64,000 bases of DNA from Lumbricus terrestris (taxonomy: Eukaryota; Annelida; Clitellata; Crassiclitellata; Lumbricidae), in assembly GCA_949752735.1 (NCBI GenBank), contig OX457038.1:23620655-23684654 (forward strand). The letters are read 5' to 3'. Below, in pieces: positions 22,000 to 32,738 of this stretch (positions are counted from its first letter, which is position 1; every line of letters starts with the position of its first letter). Below the pieces are notes generated by a model that was given only the letters and a program-made list of their open reading frames with translations, was not told the DNA's origin and searched no databases. A program made the position numbers and the translations under genes.

Positions 22000-22046
22000 G
22001 TGCCCTTAGAAAGGTTCCACCACTGTAAAAAGGTTGAAAACCACTG
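22000..22046. mobile_element. orphan hAT right end
   Basis: AAAGGTTGAAAACCACTG (to 22046) is the complement of the common hAT start CAGTGGTTTTCAACC. I did not find a matching left end or TSD within the window. Confidence 0.45.
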
Positions 22047-22117
22047 CTCTAGAGCTATGCCTACACCCTGGGACTCTATCAGAATAATTCCTCACCAAAC
22101 TTAAAACTGTTATTTTT

Positions 22118-22190
22118 GGCACGCTAGAGTTTCTGAGTAGTTTCCTTGAAGGGGTGCTATATTAATTTCCGAATGAATGAATGACTATTC
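22118..22190 (+). mobile_element. second L2-like 3' tail
   Basis: GGGGTGCTATATTAATTTCC followed by GAATGAATGAATGA, again the end of an L2-like 3' UTR with a 4-bp tandem tail. Confidence 0.5.
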
Positions 22191-22276
22191 AGCCAAATAC
22201 GATTAATCGGACCAACAATTCAGCCGAATACGAATGGTGTGCAACATAGGCCGCCCGACAACATTAAAATTTCAAA

Positions 22277-25143
22277 CAGGCCCGGCCCTAGGGTCTGCGG
22301 GGCCCAAGGCAGCAGCGGGTCCTCAAACATAATTTGCACAGTTGATTTCCTGTGAATACGGCATCGGTGGGAAAGAGTCACCTAATAATGGCACACAGTG
22401 TTGTTTCTCAAATTTCCTTAGAGCTGAGAGCACCATGTTAAAACAAACCACGTTGATATAATGTATAATAGGTAGAGTGGTCCAAAAAGACAGTGTCGAA
22501 AAGTAATTTGGGTCACATGTGTTCTTGTTCCATTCACTTCAGATAGTATTTGAACCAATTTTGGTGTCATTTGAAGAATATCTAGGGGTGATTCAATTTT
22601 GAACGATAATTTTGTTTCTTCGAAAATTTCGTCATAATGTAGTATATTGCATTTATGACCCAAAAGTGTTTTGAAACAAGATCAAAAGCAAATAACTATT
22701 TAGTGTTAACTGTTTAGTAAGTTCCTAGGTAATAAGATCGCCATTAAAACAAGTCTTTATTGATATGTTCCTCTAGAGAGACTTTTATGGCTCCGGAATG
22801 GCTTGACAAAGGTATTGTCTTCGATTCTCGACTCTTGTCACAGAAGAGTTGAATATCTGGATGAAAGCAATACCCTTTTCTGCGCTGTGGGCTTAATTTA
22901 TTACTTTAATCTGCCTGGCTTTGTCTTTCGATTTGATATAAATTGAATGCAACTGCCAAAGTGTGGTGGCGTCGAGAAGAAAATCTAAGCCTCATCTGCC
23001 AGCCACTTGCTGGCAATGATCATATGTCGATGAGTCAAGATCTTCGGCTTGTCCCAATGTCACATATGATTCCAGTGAATTTCCAAAGTTCAACATTCTG
23101 CATTAAATTCTGTTTGATGCTATATTCTTTTCAGAACATTTGAGCCTCATAACCAAGGTGGTCTTTGCATTAAATCACATCAACGTGGGTTCAAAGATAC
23201 CAGGTGTCTCTTGAAAGCGGTTGTGGCAGCATTCTGCACAACAACATTGCAAATGTTAAGTTCTGACTAGTTGAACAGTGTCAAATAATTGTTTGGAGCT
23301 CTCTCTTGTCCAAGCAAGCTTCATGACCATATTCCATAGAAAAGAGAGGCAAAAAGGCTGACATTAGACCTGTTAAAACTTTTTCATCCCAAATACGGAG
23401 AGTAATTTGATTTTTGAGGATTTTGCTAGAATTTGGTGAGCGGTGTTGCATGGTGTACTGCCCCAGAAGCTGGAAACGAAATTGAACTTCTCCTCTCAAG
23501 CACCTATCAAGAAGGATGACCTGCGATAATTGCAGAAGCTCGTCGTAATCTTCACGTTGGTGTTGGTTTTTCACATAAATTGTTTGAACGAGCCTACATC
23601 TGGACCCCTGGTTGTTCCGAGGGTTGTGGGAGTAAAGATAACCACTGGATTTCATAGATGCGAGCACACAGCAGTGGCTCCTCATTGAGTGTCTATTAGA
23701 TAAGTGTACAACTGTACATGTGCAAGTCTTTTGAGGCCGTTTTAAAAAATGCAAGCCCATATAATACTCTGCTTCCGATTCCGATCATCCGACATTTGAA
23801 GACAGGCATTACCTTCCTGTTTTCAATTCTGTAATAAACTTGGAAACTACAAGAAACTTTTCTCTCCAGCTCCAGACACACATTTAGAATGGTCTGGACA
23901 AATTCTAGTTAACGTTTGCCATCGCAGTGCAAAGGAGAGGTACTTCGGCTGAATAAAAATCCTGTTCTGCTGCAGCCTTAGCCTGCGTGTGGCAATTCTA
24001 ATGCCAGAAAAAAATGTTCAAGTTTGAGTCACCTCTAAATATCATTGAATCCTTCTAATTTTTGGCCTGTAAGCTCCCTTGGTGTATGGGAACAAGGACA
24101 GCTGTGACCCAATTTGATATTTGAAATTTCATTTTTTACATGGTGAGATGGACCACTCTAATAATAGGCCTACACATTTGACTCTCAAATGATGCATGCA
24201 TGCAACGTTCAGCAATTTTCCAAGAATGCTATATTGGCATCATTAAAAATAAGTACTAATATGTCCCGTCTTAAGCAACTATATCCATAAGATATGACAA
24301 CATTTTCTATATTATCAGATTGAGAAAATCGAATTATGTGAAAATAATAACTTCAGCGAACATAAAAAATTTCAATTATCAATCAAATCAAGCCAAAAGC
24401 ACCATAAAATATTGATACTTGTTATAGGTAGAGTACAATATTCGTGATACGTTATTCGCAACTCTAGACAGTGGCTTCCTCTGCTGCATACTATGTGCAA
24501 TGTGAAAATTGTGCATAGCAGTAACATAGGTGTGTTTCATCTTACGAACCGTCCCATCTTAGGTGACTTTTCCCCTACTACCATATGTAGGGTTACCTAA
24601 GTAGGCCCGAATGCAAAATCATGGGTGCTTGCACTTGTGGGCAAGAGGGGTTCTTGCCCCTTTCGGAAAATTGAGACTTTTAACAACTATATAGGCTTAC
24701 GCTTTGGTTTTTGACCAATTTCTTTGCGCCAAAGCACTAATGAACATTGATTCAAAACTATTCAAAACTATTCAAAAAGCAAAATGGATAGATCTAAGTT
24801 TACATTTAGACACTCTGAAAATATTCATGTTCTAAATTTGCTGCTTGCATTTGCCAGACTATCGCATAAAATGTCACCACTGCCATTGTGCTATGTCCTC
24901 TATTGCAAAAATTGTCTTCAGATTTCCATGTGCCAAATTGAAACAAAACGAGCTAATTAGGGCCTCGTTTTTCAAAATCATCTCATCACATTCACGTGGC
25001 ATATTGATTACAAGCATAGTTGTCATGCGACGTAACCATTGTCAATCTTAACAGAGTAAAAAATTATAGTCAGCAACACGGGGCCCTGGAAGCGCGGGGC
25101 CCAAGGCGGCTGCCTCGCTCGCCTTGCCCAAAGGCCGGGTCTG
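22277..25143. mobile_element. hAT element (CAGGCCCGGCCCT termini) with nested transposon
   Basis: CAGGCCCGGCCCTAGGG at 22277 and AAAGGCCGGGTCTG ending at 25143 are imperfect TIRs, with GGGGCCCAAGGC repeated just inside both. A perfect 8-bp TSD ATTTCAAA flanks it (22269-22276, 25144-25151). No transposase of its own was recognised; 1.7 kb of the interior is another transposon. Confidence 0.92.
22473..24160 (-). mobile_element. nested DNA transposon (TAGAGTGGTCCA termini)
   Basis: TAGAGTGGTCCA at 22473 and TGGACCACTCTA ending at 24160 are perfect 12-bp TIRs with a perfect 8-bp TSD ATAATAGG (22465-22472, 24161-24168). On the minus strand, broken frames read SGAVHHATPL (about 23450) and AFKRHLWYLNPR (about 23200), matching APGAxHHARW and KFADHLWYQSEE of the transposase at 4600-6285; the termini are also alike. 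It is therefore probably a decayed relative of that element. The 159-codon minus frame at 23281-23760 is in a different frame from these motifs and is not a credible gene. Confidence 0.85.
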
Positions 25144-25462
25144 ATTTCAAATGTAAGCAAAAGTTTCAGTTCACTAAATATAATACAAAAACTAAAAGTA
25201 AACAGTTAACTATATGTGATGTTGCATCCTTCTGCCATTCCGTGTAAACTAGGAATGGAAAAATCAAATTGAACTGAACTTAGAAATTGTCACTTACAGT
25301 CAGATTCAGTCAATGCAGCATTAGCCTTCAAGAAAACCAACCTGTGCTATTCGTCATCGGTCCTACTGTACTATTTGGCAGAATATCAAATAGCTATTTA
25401 GCATGAAGTGACTTTTCGGAACAGACCTAATATAAAGTTTTAAATTTTTCTATCTGTGACAA

Positions 25463-25790
25463 TATGTGTCACAAGCGTTCATTTCCCGTCGTTTGTCGGG
25501 AACTAGATTCTGTGCTATAGGCTAAAATAGGCGAGAGGGGTCAGAAATATGAAATATCGTTTTATGGCGTATTTGTATTGAAAAATATGTCTACTTTCAA
25601 TATCTGCAATTAAAACATTTAAATTCAAATATTTTGTGGTTAAAAAAATCACTTTTAATGCATGTGGTGTCAAGATTTGCTCTGAAAAATTGCTCGATGA
25701 GCACGTTTTCAAAGTCAAAATTCGCCATGAACGACCGAGTTTTCACACTCCAACCAGACTATTTCTTGTAACCCTGTGTAACACTTAATG
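25463..25790. mobile_element. MITE copy related to 16581-17020
   Basis: Shares CCCGTCGTTTGTCGGGAACTAGAT and GGCGAGAGGGGTCA with the copies at 16581 and 55737. The interior (AATATGTCTACTTTCAATATCTGC) is the uninterrupted version of the site where an RT inserted at about 55880. Ends are degraded (TGTGTCACAAGCG at left, CCCTGTGTAACAC at right). Confidence 0.7.
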
Positions 25791-25940
25791 AATTACACAT
25801 TCAAAATACTACTCGATGGTCCGGATAAACTGTATCATCTATTTAAATGAGAGGTATTTTTATCCAAATTATAATTGTGTTTGAGATGTCCGCCTGACTA
25901 CAGGTCAAACTACGCCTCCGACCCAGTTTTCGGAAAGTCT

Positions 25941-25993
25941 CATTGGTTTACGGGACATCTCGCGACCATGACCTTCATGTTGCGCATGCGCTG
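25941..25993 (+). promoter_or_regulatory. promoter-like cluster: CCAAT, TCTCGCGA, NRF1-like site
   Basis: Within about 50 bp lie ATTGG (inverse CCAAT box, 25942-25946), TCTCGCGA (25958-25965) and TGCGCATGCGCT (25981-25992), close to the NRF1 palindrome YGCGCAYGCGCR. All three are core elements of broadly expressed animal promoters. An ATG-led frame starts 112 bp further on at 26105 after a pyrimidine-rich leader. Position and spacing fit a promoter, but chance co-occurrence is not excluded. Confidence 0.5.
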
Positions 25994-26104
25994 CTATGCG
26001 CATATATATTGAAGTCTGCAAATATTTTATTTTTTGGTGCTCGTTTTCTTTCGTTCTGATTGCATTAGCGTGAGAAACAATTCGTATAAACTTTATTTTA
26101 CATC

Positions 26105-26314
26105 ATGAAAAGTAAAATTGCGAAGTTGATTAACTGCTCAAATGGCGATAAAGACAAGCTGCAGGCATTCTTAGATAAATACGATAGGGGTGTAACGTGG
26201 GTAAACATTGACGGCGTTATCAAGTATAATAAGGCTGAACTGGCAATCCACCCACCCACCCATCATCCATCTATCCATCCACCCATCATAGTTTTAGCTC
26301 TACAGGAAGTTTAA
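26105..26314 (+). CDS. possible first exon of an unidentified gene
   Basis: ATG at 26105 follows the promoter-like cluster. The first 47 residues (MKSKIAKLINCSNGDKDKLQ, then AFLDKYDRGVTWVNIDGVIK) are of ordinary protein-like composition with no repeat resemblance. After residue 47 the frame enters a CCACCCATCCAT microsatellite and is probably no longer coding. Candidate splice donors are GTAAAC after codon 33 (within GTGGGTAAAC) and GTATAA near codon 42. No domain is recognised. It could also be a chance ORF. Confidence 0.35.
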   Translation: MKSKIAKLINCSNGDKDKLQAFLDKYDRGVTWVNIDGVIKYNKAELAIHPPTHHPSIHPPIIVLALQEV

Positions 26315-27059
26315 TTAGTACTGGCTTTGATAGCTTAACATTATTGTCCCATCTCAAAGCGCAACGTACGAGATACAAGTAGGAACAATAATTGTCTAAG
26401 TGCATAGGCTAGGCCTAGATAGTTAAAGTTCTGTATTGGAATTGAAGAGGCTGCTTAATTTCTCAGAGAGAGTCAACCTTGAAATTTGGCCATAATTTAT
26501 TCGTATTATTGGGCCTATCAGGTTCGATCGCCGTAAGCTGTTGTGTAAACATTTCTTTGAGGTAGCCCATACAGTATACAAAGGGTAATACTCCCATGAG
26601 CAAAACGCCGCTGTTGTTATCAGTCGTACGTACATGGCCTGATTTTGTTTATTTAAATCATAAATGGGAACACAATATTCCTATTCAAGCGTGTCTTAAA
26701 GACTGGTCAATTATTTGTTAGAAGTATTACACCTCATTCAGCGTATATGAAGTGTCTGGTCGTCACGACATGCATGGGTGCGCTTGTTTACGCTTCATAT
26801 TACTGCATTTCTTCGTATCTTTCAATTCAGCAGTTGTCTGTAATTAAATCACAACTTATAATGTAATCGCTCGATTTTCAAGCCGTTTGATGTATAAGAT
26901 ACAGGATATAGCCATTTATTGACCAGCCAAATTTCAGATGAATCAAGTAATGGTTGTAAAGGATACATGATACAAATGTCCCAAAACTTTGAATTCGATT
27001 TTCTCAATTGTAATAATTTAGCAAATTGCAGATTCAAAAGCATATAACTTCAGTTAGAA
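26315..27059. other. no recognised feature
   Basis: AT-rich sequence that would be intronic if the exon at 26105 is real. No second exon was identified. Confidence 0.4.
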
Positions 27060-27172
27060 AAAAGATATTTTTATTCTGTAAAAAGTATTTTGAAGCAGAT
27101 TAACTGTAGAATATGGCAGAATAAAAAAGTCAAAATCGTCATATGACGGGTTTCGAGGCCTTCCGTCACATA
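27060..27172. mobile_element. right end of a TGTGAC MITE
   Basis: Right terminus GACGGGTTTCGAGGCCTTCCGTCACA ends at 27172 next to TA and mirrors the TGTGACRCAGGGGCTC family of 16581-17020. The preceding AGTTAGAAAAAAGATATTTTTATTC matches that copy's interior. The left end probably lies near 26700-26850 but was not defined. Confidence 0.6.
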
Positions 27173-27703
27173 TCTCCAGTTTCACCATTATCAAAAGGAG
27201 TTTCAGTTTGTTGATTGCATTTTGTTTTGATCTGACTTTGCTGGTGGTACATCAACATTTGATCTTTCTGTCTTGAGGGACAACGAGAACAAAGATTGAA
27301 AACTGCTGGTTTAGACACACTAGGAAGGCTGTTTATATTTATAAAATTGTAAAGTGCCGAGAATGGAACCTTGCAGAACACTGCAATGAAGTGGCTTGAC
27401 TTTAGAAAGTGTATCATTGCATAACACCTGCTGGCATCTGTTTTCAAGATAGATTATGAACCAGGATATAACGATAGTCCATGAATCCCTTCTTATCTCA
27501 TCACATCACATCACATCCTGCTTTCTGATGATCCAAAAACACAACCCGACAAAACGTAACCCACCCTCTACACATATACATACAGAACACCACAATTTTA
27601 CCTTCTAACAGTTTCTGGCAGTTTTCTGTCATCAAGTAAGGAGACAGTCATCATCTGAAAAAGATATGTTAAAAACAATCTTTAATTGATGAACTTATTA
27701 TGT

Positions 27704-27778
27704 TCTTTGAATTTAGAAATCTATACAAAATGAATGAATGAATCAAATGACAGACGTATAGATTTCTAAATTCAAAGA
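27704..27778. repeat. perfect 23-bp inverted repeat (hairpin)
   Basis: TCTTTGAATTTAGAAATCTA plus TAC (27704-27726) is exactly complementary to 27756-27778, with a 29-base loop containing TGAATGAATGAA. Function unknown; it could be a compact foldback or a structured RNA. Confidence 0.8.
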
Positions 27779-28424
27779 TCATCATCATCATGCTAATTTA
27801 AAAAATATTGCATTTTCGTCATATCTGCAAAAGCAGAGAGAATGTTCTGTAACTTGTAAGGACTTTCAACGAAATCCGCAAATTTGTGTTTATCAGCGCT
27901 GCCACCCTCCAGCAGAGGATAGTGCCACACATGAAGCATACCTCACAAGGTTATACTTAACTGGAGAGCATTCCACTTTTTTGGCACTCGTTACGTACAG
28001 AAATTTATGCAATCCACACAAAATGCAAATTTCAAAGCAACTCAGCTCGTTCGCTGACAACGAATTTTATTTTGGGTTTTCATTTCTGCCGTCACGAAGT
28101 CACACAAATTTGACAAAATGTGTGATGATGCACCATCAGAATTTTCACATGCCATACACCTGCAGTTCTAAACCTGTGGGTCGCCTGGACCCTTCAGAAA
28201 GTCACAAAATGTTTACAAAATTTAATGTAATAGCAATTTCACAACTAGTCCTATCTAGGGCTACTACAGAATAGCAACTTTAAATAATTTGTACTTATAA
28301 ATGCTCTTGAGATGATTCATTTGTTACATTTCAGCAGCTAATTTAATTTGTTCCATTTCAATTCTCAAATGTAAATTCAACTTTTTTTTACCTTTCTTAA
28401 AAAAAACACCATATACACATTATG

Positions 28425-28752
28425 CAGTTTGCTCAAAGAATCTATAGTTGGGTCAATCTACGAAATAACTTCGGTGAACCCCAAAAAAATTGCAAGAAAG
28501 CGCTTTATGACGTTTTACTGGTGTCTTAGGTCTGGTGATGAACATACTAAAAGTTTCAAGAAATCGGACCACGGCAAGTGGTCTAATTTTGGCGGGAAAA
28601 AAGATGGTCGCCAATTGGACAAGGCATGGAATCTGGAAATGATACTGTTAGAAGCAAATCATGTAATAATTTGCTAATAATTTGCTTTTCTAGACTAATT
28701 TGACCCTCCTGAGAACGAAAATCGCGGTTAGCAAGCTTAATTTTTAGCGGTT
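28425..28752. repeat. 352-bp tandem repeat, unit 1 (left part)
   Basis: Matches 40320-40604 and 41580-41885 over 'GGGTCAATCTA', 'GGACCACGGCAAGTGGTCTAA', 'GGCATGGAATCTGGAAATGA' and 'GAGAACGAAAATCGCGGTTA'. The unit is cut after TTTTTAGCGGTT by the RT at 28753; units continue from GCATG at 40296. Confidence 0.8.
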
Positions 28753-29656
28753 AATTTATTAAATTAATTTATTAGCATCAGATTCTCACAGTCCTACCAC
28801 TGATTTCATTGACTGTCTCACTTCTCACCACTTTCTTCCAACAATACTCCAACCCACAAGGATAACTACTACCACAGCCACATTAATTGACAACATTTTC
28901 ACTAATTGTGCTGCATCCGTTATTAACTCTGCTATAATAGCATCTGACATTTCGGACCACCTGCCTGTTATTACTTGGGTTGAACACACCTTCAAACCTC
29001 TAAATAAATCCGGTTATCTCCAACTAACAAGAACTATTAATGACAACACCATTCTTGAATTCAGACATCTATTAGAGAATATAGATTGGTCACCCATCTT
29101 ATCTCTTTGTAGTGATAATGAAGCTGACTTAGCATACAATTTATTTGTAAAATTAATTAAACAAAATTACGACCTAGCTTTTCCTCTAAGACCAAAGTCG
29201 ACTACTAAAAGAAAAACTCCTCAAAATGCTTGGATGACTCAAGGACTGTTAAACTCTACTAAAAAGAAAGAAAAACTTTATATTAAATTTATAAAAAAAT
29301 CCCAACCCTGTAAATAAAGCCATATTTACCACCTATCGCAATAAATACAAAACTCTTCGTACAAAAATGGAACAAGATTACTATGCCAATGAATTTACCA
29401 AGTATAATGGCAACATAAAAAAAACATGGCAGTTAATTAAATCTATTGTTAAGACTGAAAATAAGGATATTCTATTAAAAGAAATAATAGTAAACGGCAA
29501 AATAATTGATGATTCTGAACTTATAGCACATACATTTAACACTCATTTTACTAATTTACCCAAACTTTTAGCACAAAAAATACCACCCTCTGTCAGACCT
29601 TACCAAGATTACATGCCAGATTCCTCACTTAATTCCTTTGCTGTCCTACCTACTTC
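28753..29656 (+). pseudogene. non-LTR retrotransposon, left part: endonuclease C-terminus and linker
   Basis: Continuous frame from about 28770: DFIDCLTSHHFLPTIL and, after a T-rich stretch, TLIDNIFTNCAASVINSAI then SDISDHLPVITW. The T-IDNIFTN...SDHLPV motifs are the end of the AP-type endonuclease domain of non-LTR elements (D and H of SDH present). The linker follows (NAWMTQGLLNSTKKKEKLY). A one-base frameshift at about 29300 separates it from 29325-29656 (NKYKTLRTKMEQDYYANEF, ELIAHTFNTHFTN). Coding breaks off at 29656 where the giant palindrome begins and resumes at 38373. The N-terminal part of the endonuclease is missing (5' truncation at about 28753). Confidence 0.85.
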
Positions 29657-29729
29657 AGTAGTGGTAATACGACAGACTAACGACCATTTTTTGCAGGGTA
29701 TGGGTACGAATAAATGGCATTTCTAGGAA

Positions 29730-30130
29730 CGGCGACTTCTAGGAAAGGCGCTTCTAGGCTTCTAGGCTTCTAGGCCACGCCTACCTAGGCTTCTAGGCCA
29801 CGCCTACCTAGGCTATAGGCTTCTAGGCTTCTAGGCCACGCATACCTAGGCTTCTAGGCTACACCTACCTAGGCTAATAGCGCTTCTAGGCTAGCCCTAA
29901 TTAGCATACGAGCTATTAGCATACTTCCAGGAACAACCTACCTAGGCTAATAGCGCTTCTAGGCTAGGCCTAATTAGCATACAGGCTACCAGCGCACTTC
30001 CAGGAACGCCCTACCTGGCTACCAGAGCTTCTAGGCCATACCTAATTAGCATACAGCTCACTAAATCACTTCCAGGAACGACCTACCTGGCTACAATCGC
30101 TTCCAGGCTATACCTAATTACCATACTAGC
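29730..30130. repeat. CTTCTAGGC / CTACCTAGGC repeat array (left arm)
   Basis: Irregular tandem of GGCTTCTAGGC, CCACGCCTACCTAGGC and AATTAGCATAC words next to the palindrome terminus. The mirror copy occupies about 37890-38290. Confidence 0.9.
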
Positions 30131-30325
30131 TACTAGCGCATCTAGAGCACATCTACTATAGCGGCGCAAGCCCCACACCGACCAGAAATGACTCAACGGA
30201 CGCGCCCAGCAGCGCATTATGGGAGCTGCACTGGCTTCCACTCCTCGGCACCCTCCCCACCATTCATTCAAATTTCAATTCCTCACATGTAAACTGAACC
30301 CTACTTAGCCGCGCAAGGCCCAACC

Positions 30326-31110
30326 CTAAATGACTCAGCATATACTCTCAACCTCCACAACCTTCCACCTCACCCTCCATTCCACCTCCTCCCCCACCCA
30401 CAATTAGCCATTTTACACACAAGACCGGCCCAAGCAGAGAACTGCGAACCCTAGAGAGCGACCAAGCAAAAGGATAGATCCCATAGGCATGACATCTTTC
30501 GCCCTCAGCAGCATTCAACCTCACCCTCCAACCCTCCATTCCACCCCTCCCCACCCACAAATATTCATTTTACACACAAGAGCAGAACATTATGAAAGCG
30601 AGAAACTTAGAGAGCGACCAATCAGAAGGCTATATCCCATAGGCACGTCATCTTTCACCCTCCACAGCATTCAACCTCACCCTCCAACCCTCCATTCCAC
30701 CCCTCCCCACCCACAAATAAGCATTTTACACACAAGAGCTGAACATTATGGAAGCGAGAAACTTAGAGAGCGACCAATCAGAAGTATAGATCCCATAGGC
30801 ATGGCATCTTTCACCCTCCACAGCATTCAACCTCACCCTCCAACCCTCCATTCCACCCCTCCCCACCCACAAATAAGCATTTTACACACAAGAGCTGAAC
30901 ATTATGGAAGCGAGAAACTTAGAGAGCGACCAATCAGAAGTATAGATCCCATAGGCATGGCATCTTTCACCCTCCACAGCATTCAACCTCACCATCCAAC
31001 CCGCCCTTCCACCCCTCCCCACCCACAAATATTCATTTTACACACTAGAGCTGAACATTACGGAAGCGAGAAACTTAGAGAGGGAGCAAACAGGAAGCTA
31101 TAAACTCTAT
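30326..31110. repeat. 156-bp tandem repeat array (left arm)
   Basis: Units begin around CCATAGGCA(T/C)G at 30481, 30637, 30793 and 30949, an exact 156-bp spacing, with degenerate units on both sides. Since 156 is a multiple of three, one frame stays open for 204 codons (30489-31103) and encodes a repeated 52-residue unit (SFTLHSIQPHPPTLHSTPPH...). That open frame is most simply a by-product of the period. The mirror array is at about 36910-37690. Confidence 0.92.
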
Positions 31111-31659
31111 ACATGACAGCTCTCACCCTCCACACGCTTCCACATCACCCTCCAACCCGCCATTCCAGCCAGCTCCACACACAAATATTCATTTTACACA
31201 CAAGAACTGGCCAATCAGAAAGCTTGAAACCTAGTTAGCAACTAATCAGAATGCGAGAAATCGCACACACACTCCACCTCAACCTCCACGCATTACCTCC
31301 ACACACACACAAATTTGGAATACATGTATAAAATTTAAGCATCTAGCAACTGCTAAATCCAAGACATGAACTCTTCAGAAGAAGATAAGCCCTACATATT
31401 TACCAAAAATATCGCCAATATTCAATATTTTATTCGAAAATATGGATATGACGGCAATATATACAATTAAATTATACTAAATTATGACAACTATTCAGCA
31501 GTTCTTACAATACTAAGCAAACTATAGCAGACAAGTGCCATTTTTCTTCTATATTTCTTCTATATTTCTTACATTTCAAGCAAGTACAAACCCAAAAACC
31601 GAAGGAACGCTCAGACAGCCTTCGCCAATATAGCTTTCTTTCTACACTTCAAGCACTCA

Positions 31660-32630
31660 CAATCTTAGAAACCAACGAATTGCTCACCCTTCCTTTCGGA
31701 AGATGGTAACATTTCTTATTTCCTTGCACACACGAACTCAAAAACCGACGAATTGCTCACCCTTCCTTTCGGAAGATGGTAACATTTCTTATTTCCTTGC
31801 ACACACGAACTAAAAAACCAACGAATTGCTCACCCTTCCTTTCGGAAGATGGTAACATTTCTTATTTCCTTGCACACACGAACTCAAAAACCGACGAATT
31901 GCTCACCCTTCCTTTCGGAAGATGGTAACATTTCTTATTTCCTTGCACACACGAACTCAAAAACCGACGAATTGCTCACCCTTCCTTTCGGAATATGGTG
32001 ACATTTCTTATTTCCTTGCACACACAAACTCAGAAACCAACGAATACTTCAACCTTCCACTCCCAAGATGGTGACATTTCTTATTTCCTTGCACACACGA
32101 ACTCAAAAACCGACGAATCGCTCACCCTTCCTTTCGGAAGATGGTAACATTTCTTATTTCCATGCGCACACGAACTCAAAAACCGACGAATCACTCACCC
32201 TTCCTTTCGGAAGATGGTAACATTTCTTACTTCCTTGAGCACACAAACTCAAAAACTGACAAATACTTCAACCTTCCAATCCCAAGATGGCGAAATTTCT
32301 AACTTTCTTGCATATACGAACTCAAAAACCGACGAATACTTCAGCCTTCCACTCCCAAGATGGTGACATTTCTCAATTCCTTGCACACGAAAACTCAGAA
32401 ACTTAAGAACCTTGCAACATTTCACGCCCAAGATGGCGAAATTTCTAACGTTCTTGCGAACACAAACTCAAAAACCGACAAATGCTTCAACCTTCCAATC
32501 CCAAGATGGCGATATTTCTAACTTTCTTGCGAACACAAACTCAAAAACCGACAAATACTTCAACCTTTTGAGTCCAAGATGGCGGCATTTCTTACTTCCT
32601 TGCAAACAGAAACCCAAAAATCGATGAATC
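31660..32630. repeat. 73-bp tandem repeat array (left arm)
   Basis: About 13 units built on CACGAACTCAAAAACCGACG, CACCCTTCCTTTCGGAAGAT and GGTAACATTTCTTATTTCC. Spacing is 73 bp at 31681, 31754 and 31827. Later units replace the middle by 'CAACCTTCCAATCCCAAGAT' and carry CCAAGATGGCG. The mirror array is at about 35385-36360. Confidence 0.92.
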
Positions 32631-32677
32631 GGATAGCAGCGCTATCAGCCGGATGCAACATGGCAACCTTTCTACAT

Positions 32678-32738
32678 CATACACACACACACACATACAC
32701 ACACACACACACACGCACACAAACACACACACATACAC
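32678..32738. repeat. (CA)n microsatellite, left arm
   Basis: ACACACACACATACACACAC run. The mirror (TG)n copy is at about 35275-35335. Confidence 0.95.

Noticed and set aside
23281..23760. 159-codon minus-strand ORF as a gene
   Set aside because: It is in a different frame from the transposase-like motifs of the same element and lies inside a TSD-bounded decayed transposon.
30326..31110. Proline/histidine-rich secreted protein of 204 residues
   Set aside because: The frame follows from a 156-bp tandem period, has no signal peptide and recurs identically in the mirror arm, so it is treated as repeat DNA.
31660..32640. CRISPR-like array of 73-bp repeats
   Set aside because: The repeats are head to tail with no unique spacers, the surroundings are eukaryotic, and no cas-like genes are present.
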